From contig JAYRJU010000010.1 in NCBI GenBank assembly GCA_041906145.1, positions 1 to 64,000 of the forward strand: DNA of 64,000 nucleotides, given 5' to 3'. The notes under the pieces were generated by a model, which was not told where the DNA came from, searched no databases, and was given only the letters and a program-made list of their open reading frames with translations. The first letter of the stretch is position 1, and every line of letters starts with the position of its first letter. The DNA comes from SHVO01 sp041906145. Its GTDB lineage: Bacteria; Pseudomonadota; Alphaproteobacteria; Rhodospirillales; Rhodospirillaceae. Shown in pieces: positions 17,403 to 26,010 of this stretch. The translations under genes and the position numbers were made by a program.

Positions 17403-17500
17403 AGTGCGGCGCGTGGGAAAGACGCGCCGCCCTCAGCGCGGTACCAGGGGTGTACCGCAGCTATGGCGGCATATGGGGAGACATGCCGCCGCAGCGTTGC

Positions 17501-20437
17501 TTACATCCGGAAACGCACCCCTGCACGGAAGATGCGGCCCATCACGTCGTAGAGCGATGAGTTGATCGGCGAGCGTTCCCACGTGTCGCCGCCGGGGCCC
17601 GGGGCAACGATGGACGGATCCTTGTTGAAGACGTTCTGCACATTGAAGAACGCCTCCATGTTCACGTCTTCGCCGATCCCGAACTTGTAGGTGACCGACG
17701 TGTCGAAGTAGACGGCGCCGGCGATGTCGTTCTCGTCGGTGGTCCGTCTGTCGACGGTGGACACCGGACAGCCCGACTGACACTCGATGTTCGAATTCAG
17801 ATAGACGCCCGAGCTGACGCCGCGCGCGGCGACGTTCAAATCGAACATATCGTTCGTGTAGCCGATCGACGCACGGTACTTCCAGTTAGGCGCCGTGATG
17901 TTGCTCACGACCGTGTTCTGGCCCGCATACTCGACGGGAACGCCGATGCCGTTCGATTCATAGCGCTTGATGAAATGCGTCGCCATGAAACGGGCACTGA
18001 AGTTACCGGTCATCGAGTCGATCAACGCGTCGGCCGGGATGGTATATCCGGCTTCGATATCGAGGCCGCGTGCGATCTGCGTGACGAGATTGAACGGCGT
18101 CACACGGACGAGCGAGATCGTGCGGTCGGTATTGAAGTCGAGCGCACCGCATATTTGCGGGTTCTGCGTGGCGAAACACTGGTCGATGATCAGCTGAGTG
18201 CTGAGCGAGCCCAGGGCGTCCTTGATATTCAGATTCCAGTAGTCGATCGAGGCATTAAAGCCAGGCAGGAACGACGGTTGGATGACCACGCCGATGCCCG
18301 TCATGTCCGACTTTTCCGGACGCAAGTTGGGATTGCCCAGCGTACGCGAACGGCCGAGTTCGCTGGTCGCAGCGCCCGTGACCGGATCGGTGCGGAACGG
18401 ATTGAGATACCCCGGGAAACCGCTCGTGCCGGTATTGTAGAGGTCCTGCAAGTTCGGCGCGCGAATGTCGCGCGAGCGGGTCAGACGGAAGCGGATGTCA
18501 TCCACCGGAGCCCAGTTTAGACCAAGCTTCCAGGTCGTCACGTAACCCGTGGCGCTATAGTCGGTGGCGCGAACTGCGCCGTTGAATTCCAGCGTACGCG
18601 CGAACGGCTGATCGACAGCCAGCGGCACGACCGTTTCGACGAAGCCTTCAGTCACGTTCAGGTCGGCACGGAAGACCTGATAGTTGCCGAAATTCCAGTC
18701 GAACGCAGCGGACACCGGATCGTTCACGCCCTTGATCTTTTCAATGCGGTGCTCGACGCCGAATGCGAGCGAGACCGCCCCGGCCCACAGCTCGAACGGC
18801 TCGCCGGAAACAGAGGCGGCCATCACGTCCTGGGACGGCATTTCCGTACGGAAATCGCGTTCGCCATTGCCATGCAAGTAATCGATGGCCTCGGGCGAAT
18901 TTACGCCTGTGCCGAAGATGTTGTACGGCACGCAGAACGGATCGTTGTTGTTCGGATCGGCGTCGGCGTTCACGCGGCAGACCGGCAAACCAGTGACCGG
19001 CGAGCGGATGTTATCGAGAGCCTTATTGAAGGCCGAACGCTTCACGACATCAAAGGTTTCTTGGTGAAGGTGCGCCATGCCTTTCTGGTAGTAAGCATCC
19101 CATTTCCAGTTCGTATCCATGGCGTCGAACGCGCCGTTGGCGCCCACGACGTAACGCTGCACACGGCGATCGTTGAACGCGCCGGACTGGCGCGTGTCGC
19201 CGTGTAAGCTGCCCATCGTGAACTGGGTGATACCCAGCGCCTGCGCCCGGGCGAGAACGTCGGACGGGATGAACGCATTGTCGATGCGGATGTTCAGGCT
19301 GGAGGTATCCTGACGCGTACAGCACCAGTTGCGGTTCTGGTTGTGAGTCCAGCTGGCCTGCGCGAACATCGTGACGTTGTCCGAGAGATCATAGCTCGCC
19401 CGAACGAAGAAGTTCTGCGTCTCCATCTGTGAGGTGAGGCTGGGACCGACCCGCGAGCCACGCGTCGTCGCCGCGCGCCAGCCGCCACCGACCATGACGG
19501 GGTTCGAAACGATGGAGCCATACGGGAATGGGTAGGCGCGGCCGCCCTCGCCGAACGCGGTGCCGGCCAGAGCTGTGTTCGTGATGATGCCACCGACGGT
19601 CGCGAAAGCGACGCTCGACTGATCGCGCACGATATTCTGCGGAACCGACGTCGATTGACCCAGGGCGGCGTTGGTGCCGTAGGACGGGTTCACGACGATC
19701 TGCCAGCCGGCGAGATTGTACCCGCGGCGATTGAGACGCACACCGGCGACATCGTTGACCGAGGCCGAGACGATGAAATGACCACGGCCGGACGAAAATG
19801 GAGTGCCGTAGGTCAGCGACGTATCCCACGACTCATTGTCGCCGTAGGTGGTGATATCACCGGCGACCTGTCCTTTGAGGCCGGTGAACTCCTTATCGAG
19901 GATGAAGTTGACGACGCCGGCGACGGCATCGGAACCATAGGCTGCCGATGCGCCGACGGTGACCACATCGAGGCGCGAGACAAGCGCCTGCGGGATGGTG
20001 TTGATATCGACGAGACCGTCCGAGCTCGATCCCACCGACCGCTGTCCGTCGACCAGCACCAGCGTTCGGTTGAGGCCAAGACTACGCAGGTTGATGGCGT
20101 TGATGCCCGAACCGCCCGAACTCATGGTCGAACTGGTGTTCGTGGGCATGCGGCTGCCGACGAAGGCGGGAAGCGTGTTCACATAGTCCGCGACGTTCGA
20201 CGTACCGGCGTCCTGAAGTTCCTCCACGCCCACAACCGTGATCGGCGTCGGCGCTTCATATCCGTCACGCACGACACGCGTGCCGGTCACGACGATCTCA
20301 TCGGAGGCCTCGCCGGCCGCCGGCGCGGTTTGCGCCTGCGCTTGCACGGTCGACAACATCATCGCGGTGGCGCTCACTGTCGCAAGAGCCTGCCACTTCA
20401 AACGCGAACGCGCGGACGCACCTTGAGTCTTGGTCAC
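17501..20437 (-). CDS. TonB-dependent outer-membrane receptor
   Basis: The 978-residue protein has a long signal peptide ending near AQAQTAPA and a TonB-box/plug start (DEIVVTGTRVV). The plug domain (INLRSLGLNRTLVLVDGQR, YGSDAVAGVVNFIL) is followed by a 22-strand barrel that ends GRIFRAGVRFRM. These receptors import large or scarce nutrients across the outer membrane using TonB energy; the ligand is not evident, and the sequence is typical of the expanded receptor families of Caulobacterales and sphingomonads. The GTG start at 20437 is preceded by AGGGGGA. A small hairpin (20459-20477) sits in the leader. The next gene upstream is a solute-binding protein on the same strand. Confidence 0.92.
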   Translation of the reverse strand: MTKTQGASARSRLKWQALATVSATAMMLSTVQAQAQTAPAAGEASDEIVVTGTRVVRDGYEAPTPITVVGVEELQDAGTSNVADYVNTLPAFVGSRMPTNTSSTMSSGGSGINAINLRSLGLNRTLVLVDGQRSVGSSSDGLVDINTIPQALVSRLDVVTVGASAAYGSDAVAGVVNFILDKEFTGLKGQVAGDITTYGDNESWDTSLTYGTPFSSGRGHFIVSASVNDVAGVRLNRRGYNLAGWQIVVNPSYGTNAALGQSTSVPQNIVRDQSSVAFATVGGIITNTALAGTAFGEGGRAYPFPYGSIVSNPVMVGGGWRAATTRGSRVGPSLTSQMETQNFFVRASYDLSDNVTMFAQASWTHNQNRNWCCTRQDTSSLNIRIDNAFIPSDVLARAQALGITQFTMGSLHGDTRQSGAFNDRRVQRYVVGANGAFDAMDTNWKWDAYYQKGMAHLHQETFDVVKRSAFNKALDNIRSPVTGLPVCRVNADADPNNNDPFCVPYNIFGTGVNSPEAIDYLHGNGERDFRTEMPSQDVMAASVSGEPFELWAGAVSLAFGVEHRIEKIKGVNDPVSAAFDWNFGNYQVFRADLNVTEGFVETVVPLAVDQPFARTLEFNGAVRATDYSATGYVTTWKLGLNWAPVDDIRFRLTRSRDIRAPNLQDLYNTGTSGFPGYLNPFRTDPVTGAATSELGRSRTLGNPNLRPEKSDMTGIGVVIQPSFLPGFNASIDYWNLNIKDALGSLSTQLIIDQCFATQNPQICGALDFNTDRTISLVRVTPFNLVTQIARGLDIEAGYTIPADALIDSMTGNFSARFMATHFIKRYESNGIGVPVEYAGQNTVVSNITAPNWKYRASIGYTNDMFDLNVAARGVSSGVYLNSNIECQSGCPVSTVDRRTTDENDIAGAVYFDTSVTYKFGIGEDVNMEAFFNVQNVFNKDPSIVAPGPGGDTWERSPINSSLYDVMGRIFRAGVRFRM

Positions 20438-20458
20438 GGAATCCCCCTAAAAGTTTGC

Positions 20459-20477
20459 GCGGATCGTTGCGATCCGC
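20459..20477. promoter_or_regulatory. Hairpin in the leader of the TonB receptor gene
   Basis: GCGGATCG-TTG-CGATCCGC is a perfect eight-base stem with a three-base loop, 22 bases before the receptor start codon on the minus strand. It could be an operator or an mRNA stability hairpin. Confidence 0.4.
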
Positions 20478-20514
20478 ATTCCTCCCTAAACGCCTGCCAG
20501 AACGGCATATGCGC

Positions 20515-20540
20515 GGCGCCGCGTCTGCAACAGCGGCGCC
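20515..20540. repeat. GC-rich inverted repeat
   Basis: GGCGCCGC and GCGGCGCC are separated by ten bases. It lies in the 219-base gap before the TonB receptor. There is no T-run, so a terminator role is unsure. Confidence 0.35.
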
Positions 20541-20611
20541 TAGCGGAGGAGGCTAACCAGACAAGCTGTCATCCGCCTGTCGCTTGCTTCGCTTTTTGAA
20601 AAGCCGAATGA

Positions 20612-20632
20612 CCGCTCAGTTAATTTGAGCGG
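20612..20632 (-). terminator. Probable terminator of the solute-binding protein gene
   Basis: CCGCTCA and TGAGCGG form a seven-base stem 25 bases past the stop codon on the minus strand, and a CTTTTC stretch follows at about 20596-20602. Together these fit a weak factor-independent terminator. Confidence 0.5.
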
Positions 20633-20656
20633 CGAAGCCGAGCGAAGATGCTCCGT

Positions 20657-21784
20657 TTATTGCGTCACGTCCGGCGGTTTGGGCGGTGCCAGCGTGGCGC
20701 CGCGCATGATCTGCGACCAGCGATCGACAAATCTCGAGCGGCTGATCTTGTCGGCGTTCGCGAGCAGCCCCGGCCCCATGCGAACAGCATGGATCAGCCG
20801 AGCGTCGGAGTGCGGCACGTCGCTCTTCTGGAGCACCTTCATGTTCACGGGGGTGTAGGAACGGCGCGCAAGGATACGCTGCCCGCGTTCGGACAAAACG
20901 TAGTCGAGGAAAAGACGCGCGGTCGACGGATGCAACGCTTCTTTCGGGATGAACGCGATATTCGAGCTCATCTGCGTATATTCCGACGGAAGGATCACAC
21001 CCAGTGACGGATCCTCCTTTGCTCCTTCAAACGCATGCGTGCCAAGCACGTTGTATGCGATCGCGATACTTCCGGCTTTGACCGCGTTCACCATCTGCTC
21101 GCTGGACGGATACAGCGTCGGATCGCAGTCGGCCATGGCCTGAATGAGCGTCCATGTATCGCGCGTCACACGCACATCTTCGGAATAGAACAGAAAACCG
21201 ACGCTGCTCATGGCGACGTTATATGTGCCGATCTTTCCGCGATAATATGAAGTCCGCGCGCGCAACAGCTTCTCGAATTCATCGCGGGACCGCGGCGCTT
21301 CATGGTCGGCGACAAGATTTCTATTGTAAACGATCACGGCCGGTTCGGCGGTGATGGCCCATCCCTCGTTTCGCCATACAGCCCAATCGGGCAAGCCGGG
21401 TTTCTCCGGCGAATTGTACGCGAGCGCATAGCCGTCATTGATGAGCTTGACCTGCTCATCCATGCTGTGAAGCCAAACAAGATCCCCGGTACCCTTGCGC
21501 TCGGCCGTCTCCTTCATCACACGCCGCGACGCCACATCGGCGCGCAAGAGCTGATAATCGATCTTGATAAACGGATAGAGCGCACGGAAGTCGGCGAACA
21601 CGTCGCGCACATCGATGGGGAACATCGTCGTGTAGATGACGAACGCCTTCTCGCGCTTCGCCTCTTCGATCAGACGATCATACGAGCGCGGATAACTCGC
21701 GGGCACCTGCGGCTCGGCGCCGCCGGCGGCCGTTGGAACCGCAAGAGCGCCCGCCATCGCGATCATTTCGCGTCGCGAAAGCAT
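20657..21784 (-). CDS. Periplasmic solute-binding protein, iron(III)/PgtC-like type
   Basis: The 375-residue protein looks like a type-2 solute-binding protein of the Fe(III)/PgtC family (FVIYTTMFPIDVRDVFADF, then NRNLVADHEAPRSRDEFEKL). It begins MLSRREMIAMAGALAVPTAA, a twin-arginine-like signal, so it may be exported folded. The start at 21784 is supported by GGGGAGG upstream. No ABC permease or ATPase gene is adjacent. Instead a response regulator and kinase are transcribed divergently, the arrangement of Pgt-type sensing where the binding protein feeds a kinase. A role as periplasmic signal receiver is therefore as likely as transport. Confidence 0.82.
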   Translation of the reverse strand: MLSRREMIAMAGALAVPTAAGGAEPQVPASYPRSYDRLIEEAKREKAFVIYTTMFPIDVRDVFADFRALYPFIKIDYQLLRADVASRRVMKETAERKGTGDLVWLHSMDEQVKLINDGYALAYNSPEKPGLPDWAVWRNEGWAITAEPAVIVYNRNLVADHEAPRSRDEFEKLLRARTSYYRGKIGTYNVAMSSVGFLFYSEDVRVTRDTWTLIQAMADCDPTLYPSSEQMVNAVKAGSIAIAYNVLGTHAFEGAKEDPSLGVILPSEYTQMSSNIAFIPKEALHPSTARLFLDYVLSERGQRILARRSYTPVNMKVLQKSDVPHSDARLIHAVRMGPGLLANADKISRSRFVDRWSQIMRGATLAPPKPPDVTQ

Positions 21785-21835
21785 TGCCGATGACCTCCCC
21801 GTCACCTAGTGTGTATAGCAGCTTAAGCGCCGAAC

Positions 21836-21864
21836 CTGTCGTTTAGCTGTCATGTTATTTGTCA
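21836..21864. promoter_or_regulatory. Direct repeats CTGTC upstream of response regulator
   Basis: CTGTC at 21836, CTGTCA at 21847 and TGTCA at 21860 repeat at 11-13 base spacing between the divergent binding-protein and regulator genes. OmpR-family regulators bind tandem direct repeats of this spacing, so this is a candidate autoregulatory site. Confidence 0.4.
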
Positions 21865-21890
21865 TGGACGAAGGGGGGGGGGCGTCCACG

Positions 21891-22556
21891 ATGCGTATCC
21901 TGTTGGTTGAAGATGACCGCGCCCTGGCGCGCGGTGTGATAGCGACGCTGAAGGCGGACGGCCTGTCGGCCGACTATGCGCCTGACGGCGAAACCGCGCT
22001 CGAGATTGAGGCGGAGCACACGTACAACACCATCCTCCTCGACGTGAACCTGCCGGGCATCAGCGGATTCGAGGTGCTCAAAGCCCTACGCGCGCGCGGG
22101 TCTAAGACCCCGATCCTGATGTTGACGGCACGCGATGCGATCACCGACAGGATCTCGGGCCTGGACCTCGGCGCCGATGACTATGTTTTGAAGCCCTTCG
22201 ATCCGTCGGAGCTCGCGGCGCGCGTGCGCGCCCTTATCCGACGCGGATCGGGCGACCCAAAACCCGTCTTGACGGTGGGAACGCTCACGGTCGACCGCAC
22301 CGCGGGCGTCGCCTACATCGATGGAGACCTGGTCGACCTACGCCGCCGTGAGTTTGCGGTCCTCGAAGTGTTGGTCACTTGTGCGGGAAAAGTCGCGTCG
22401 CGCGAACGGATTGAATGCCAAATTTTCGGCTATGACGAAGTCGTCGGTCCAAACGCGCTTGAGGTCTATGTCGGACGCGTGCGCCGAAAGCTGGAGCCGA
22501 AGGGACCGGTCATCCGCACGATCCGCGGCGTCGGTTATATGATCGACAAGGCATGA
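21891..22556 (+). CDS. OmpR-family response regulator
   Basis: The 221-residue protein starts MRILLVEDDRALARGVIATL, with a receiver domain (phospho-Asp in ILLDVNLPG, conserved Lys in VLKPFD) and a C-terminal winged helix (EVYVGRVRRKLE, TIRGVGYMI). The class is QseB/TctD. I use the ATG at 21891; two earlier in-frame ATGs exist but lie on the far side of a ten-G run. Its stop overlaps the kinase start (ATGA), so the pair is coupled. Confidence 0.9.
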   Translation: MRILLVEDDRALARGVIATLKADGLSADYAPDGETALEIEAEHTYNTILLDVNLPGISGFEVLKALRARGSKTPILMLTARDAITDRISGLDLGADDYVLKPFDPSELAARVRALIRRGSGDPKPVLTVGTLTVDRTAGVAYIDGDLVDLRRREFAVLEVLVTCAGKVASRERIECQIFGYDEVVGPNALEVYVGRVRRKLEPKGPVIRTIRGVGYMIDKA

Positions 22557-24052
22557 AAGGGCTGCTGAAGAAGAGCTCAGGCTCGCTGCGGACACGCCTT
22601 CTAACCGTTATTGTCGGCCCCCTCGCCTGCATCGCGCTGGCGCTGATCGTCGGCGGCGCCGTGTTCGTGAACCGGCTGGCGGAGCAAACCAGCGACCGCG
22701 TGCTGGAAGGTTCGCTCGCCGCGATCGCTGAAACACTCGCCATCGAGAACGGCGAGATCACCCTCGACCTGCCGCCGGCGGCCTTCGGCATGCTGGAAAC
22801 GCCCGAGCGTGACAATGTCTATTACAGCATCCGCCACGGCGGCCGGTTGCTCACGGGTTATACCGATCTGACGTCACCCGACCCCGCGAGCCTCGTCGAT
22901 GACCGCCCCATGCTTCGCGATGATGTCTTCCGCGGAAACGACGTACGCGTCGCGGCCGTCGCGCGGCGTTTGCCGCGTCTGGATGAGCCGGTGATCGTGC
23001 AAGTCGCCGAGACCATGAATGGCCGCAATCAGCTCCTCTTCCGCCTTGCTTCGATCCTGCTGGCATCGGGCGCACTTCTCGTCGTCGCCACCGCGGTGCT
23101 TATCATACCAGCTGTCGCCTGGGGCTTGCGGCCCCTTCAGCGTTTGCGCAACGAGATCGAATCGCGCACCACGAACAGGCGCGTGGATCTGTCGCCGCTG
23201 TCATTGCAACAAGCTCCGCGCGAGATCCAACCCTTCGTCGGCGCATTCAACGGCCTGCTTCAACAACTGGAAGCCTCTACCGCAAGCATGCGCCGCTTCA
23301 CAGCCGATGCGTCGCATCAGATGCGCACCCCGCTTGCCGCGCTTAAAACACACCTTGCCCTCGCGTTGCGACTTAAGCCGGCCGCGGGCGACGCAACCGA
23401 CCATCTGCATGAAGTGGAAGCCGCCGCCACGCGGCTCGAGCGGCTTCTCACGCAGCTCCTTTCACTCGCGCGCGCCGAGGAGCGCGGCGTGCATCTTCCC
23501 ATGTCGCACGTCGACCTCACGGCCCTTGCCCAAGGATTGACGGCCGAACGCGCACCGCAGGCCATTGCCGCCAACATCGACATCAGCTTCGAGGCCCCGC
23601 CGCTTGAAAAGGTGATGGTGTGCGCGGAGCCGTTGATCCTGGAGGAGGTCGCGACGAACGTCATCGACAACGCGATCCGCTATAACGCGGACGGCGGACA
23701 CGTGTTCGTGCGCGTGACGCGTCGTGGAGATGCCCCCTGCCTCGAGGTTGAGGACGACGGCCCGGGCTTGAGCCCCGAGGAGCGCACCGAGGTATTCCGC
23801 CGTTTCTCGCGGCTCAAACGCGACAGCAACCGCGCCGGATCGGGCCTTGGCCTCGCAATCGTGAGAACCTTGATCACGAAGATCGATGGCCGCATCGAGA
23901 TGGATGATCGGCCGGGCGGCGGGCGCGGGCTTCTCGTTCGGATTGTGCTGCGACCAACATCGGCGCCCGAATGCCAAAAAGCGGAAGCAGCCGCCCCGGC
24001 GCTCCCTTCCCCAATACCCCCGAATTTGCCGCTCGCCGGGACAGGAAGATGA
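22553..24052 (+). CDS. Sensor histidine kinase, TctE-like
   Basis: The 499-residue kinase has two membrane segments (about residues 18-42 and 160-185) around a periplasmic 2CSK_N-type domain, a HAMP linker, the H-box DASHQMRTPLAAL and an ATPase domain (VIDNAIRYNADGG, EDDGPGL, GSGLGLAIV). It should phosphorylate the regulator just upstream. The periplasmic domain is the type that reads ligand-bound binding proteins, which fits the divergent solute-binding protein gene. Loss of the H-box or ATPase motifs is not seen. Confidence 0.9.
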   Translation: MKGLLKKSSGSLRTRLLTVIVGPLACIALALIVGGAVFVNRLAEQTSDRVLEGSLAAIAETLAIENGEITLDLPPAAFGMLETPERDNVYYSIRHGGRLLTGYTDLTSPDPASLVDDRPMLRDDVFRGNDVRVAAVARRLPRLDEPVIVQVAETMNGRNQLLFRLASILLASGALLVVATAVLIIPAVAWGLRPLQRLRNEIESRTTNRRVDLSPLSLQQAPREIQPFVGAFNGLLQQLEASTASMRRFTADASHQMRTPLAALKTHLALALRLKPAAGDATDHLHEVEAAATRLERLLTQLLSLARAEERGVHLPMSHVDLTALAQGLTAERAPQAIAANIDISFEAPPLEKVMVCAEPLILEEVATNVIDNAIRYNADGGHVFVRVTRRGDAPCLEVEDDGPGLSPEERTEVFRRFSRLKRDSNRAGSGLGLAIVRTLITKIDGRIEMDDRPGGGRGLLVRIVLRPTSAPECQKAEAAAPALPSPIPPNLPLAGTGR

Positions 24053-24255
24053 AAGGTATTTCGGTCTAGTCTGAGGCCTTACGGTGCGTGGGGAGCCGGA
24101 GGCTTGTTCGGACACAAGACCTCAGTCTTTCTAAAAATTACCGACTCGAAAGGGCCGCTCGCGCACCACCAGGTTATCAATTTATGATCTCCCGGTTGAC
24201 GCACAGCGGGATATGCTAGCCTGACCAACGGCAGGCTGGGGATACAGGGGTCAGC

Positions 24256-26010
24256 ATGAAGAAGATTGCCACGTGGTTCGGTCTTATAGCATTTTGCTGT
24301 GCGGCGGTTCACAGTACGAATGTTCTGGCCGCCGACGCTCCCGCCGTGAAAAAGGCAGAGACTGAACCGGGCATCCCCGTCACCGACAAACTGGTGATCG
24401 AGAAGTGCGGCGTCTGCCATCAGCCTGACGATAAGGGCAATCTTTCACGCATCTCGTGGTCGCGCACGACGCCTGAAGGCTGGGCGCAAGTCATCCGCCG
24501 TATGGTGCGCCTCAACGGCGTGGCGCTCGAGCCTGAAGAAGGCCGCGCCATGGTGAAATATCTCGCGACGTATCACGGCCTTGCCCCGGAAGAGGCAAAG
24601 GAAGTGATGTATGTGCCTGAGAAGCGCATCATCGATGAGCCTAACCTGCCGGAAAACGAGGTCGTGCGAGACGCCTGTACGCGTTGCCACGAATTCGGCC
24701 GCCCCTTGTCCTGGCGCCGCACAAAGACCGAGTGGAAGCTTCTCGAAAATCTGCATGTGGCCATGTTCGCGCAGGCGGACGCCGGTTTCCGTACCCCGAT
24801 CCGCTGGGGCGCCCCCGGCGGCGGTGGCAACGCCCCAGCGTCTGAAGGTGGGCCGAAGCCGAAGCGCCCCGCCGAGCAAGCCCTCGAATATCTCGCCAAA
24901 GCCGCGCCGCTTCACACGCCGGAATGGACCGCATGGCGTTCGCGCATCCGCCCGCCCCGCATCGCCGGCAAGTGGCTCGTGTCGGCTTCCGTTCCGGGCC
25001 AGGGCAAATACGTCGGTGAGTTGACGATCTCCCCGACTGAAATACCCGATGAGTTCCGCACGGAAGTGAATTTGCGGTCCGTCGCCACCGGCGCCAAGAT
25101 GGCGCGCTCCGGAACCGGCCTGGTTTACGCCGGTTATTCCTGGCGTGGCCGTTCGAAGGGGACCGGCGCTGCCAGCCGTCCGAACGACCTTGTCAGCGAA
25201 ACGCGTGAAACAATGTGGTTCGCGCCCGACCAATCCTATGCCGAGGGCCGCTGGTATTGGGGCGAATACAGCGAGTTCGGATTCGACGTGCGCCTTGAGC
25301 GGGAGAACAATGCGCCCGCCGTGCTCGGCGTGACGCCGGCCGCAATCAAAGCTGGCGCCAAGGGCGTGCAGTTGAAAATCGTGGGTGCCAACCTCCCCGC
25401 CTCGCTCGCCCCCGGCGATCTCGACCTCGGCTCGGGCGTGAAGGTCAATCGTATCGTCTCGAGCAACGCGACGGACATCGTCGCCGACGTCGAAATCGAT
25501 GAAGCCGCCGTCTCCGGAAAGCGCGATATCGCGCTCAGCGGATCCGTGGTGGAGAAGGCTTTCGCTGTCTACCGCAAGATCGACAATATTCTCGTCACGC
25601 CTGAGACGGGCCTCGCCCGCCTCGGCGGCACGGGCAATTTCGCCAAGGGCTATCAGCAGTTCGAAGCCATCGGTTACGAGAACGGCCCGGACGATAAGGC
25701 GCAAACGGCAGACGACATCGCGATCGGCCCGATCGACGTGACTTGGTCGGTCGAGGAATTCCTTTCGGTCTACGGCGACGACGACCGGGATTTCGTCGGC
25801 GAATTGGACCAGCGCGGCCTGTTCACGCCGGCGCTGCATGGCCCTAACCCGAAACGCAAGTTCGGCCGTAACAACTACGGCGACGTGTGGGTTGTCGCGA
25901 CCGCAAAAACGGAAAAGGACAAAGACGGCAAAGCGGTCAGCGGCCGCTCACGCCTTGTTGTCACGATCCCCACCTATATGCGGTGGGATCAGCCGGAGGT
26001 CAGCAAATGA
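24256..26010 (+). CDS. qhpA: Quinohemoprotein amine dehydrogenase alpha subunit (diheme)
   Basis: The 584-residue protein is the large subunit of quinohemoprotein amine dehydrogenase, the periplasmic enzyme that oxidises primary amines to aldehydes plus ammonia. It has a signal peptide (cut near LAADA, residue 26), heme-binding CGVCH at 51-55 and CTRCH at 141-145, and the long beta-rich C-terminal part typical of the family. The two hemes pass electrons from the CTQ cofactor of QhpC to outside carriers. Its stop overlaps the qhpD start (ATGA). The upstream 203 bases hold the operon promoter, which I could not define. Confidence 0.95.
   Translation: MKKIATWFGLIAFCCAAVHSTNVLAADAPAVKKAETEPGIPVTDKLVIEKCGVCHQPDDKGNLSRISWSRTTPEGWAQVIRRMVRLNGVALEPEEGRAMVKYLATYHGLAPEEAKEVMYVPEKRIIDEPNLPENEVVRDACTRCHEFGRPLSWRRTKTEWKLLENLHVAMFAQADAGFRTPIRWGAPGGGGNAPASEGGPKPKRPAEQALEYLAKAAPLHTPEWTAWRSRIRPPRIAGKWLVSASVPGQGKYVGELTISPTEIPDEFRTEVNLRSVATGAKMARSGTGLVYAGYSWRGRSKGTGAASRPNDLVSETRETMWFAPDQSYAEGRWYWGEYSEFGFDVRLERENNAPAVLGVTPAAIKAGAKGVQLKIVGANLPASLAPGDLDLGSGVKVNRIVSSNATDIVADVEIDEAAVSGKRDIALSGSVVEKAFAVYRKIDNILVTPETGLARLGGTGNFAKGYQQFEAIGYENGPDDKAQTADDIAIGPIDVTWSVEEFLSVYGDDDRDFVGELDQRGLFTPALHGPNPKRKFGRNNYGDVWVVATAKTEKDKDGKAVSGRSRLVVTIPTYMRWDQPEVSK

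Noticed and set aside
24196..24217. TTGACG and TATGCT before qhpA as a sigma-70 promoter
   Set aside because: The spacer is only ten bases, far from the usual 16-18, so I do not call it.
25887..26006. 120-base N-terminal extension of QhpD
   Set aside because: It lies inside qhpA in another frame and adds residues unlike any QhpD.
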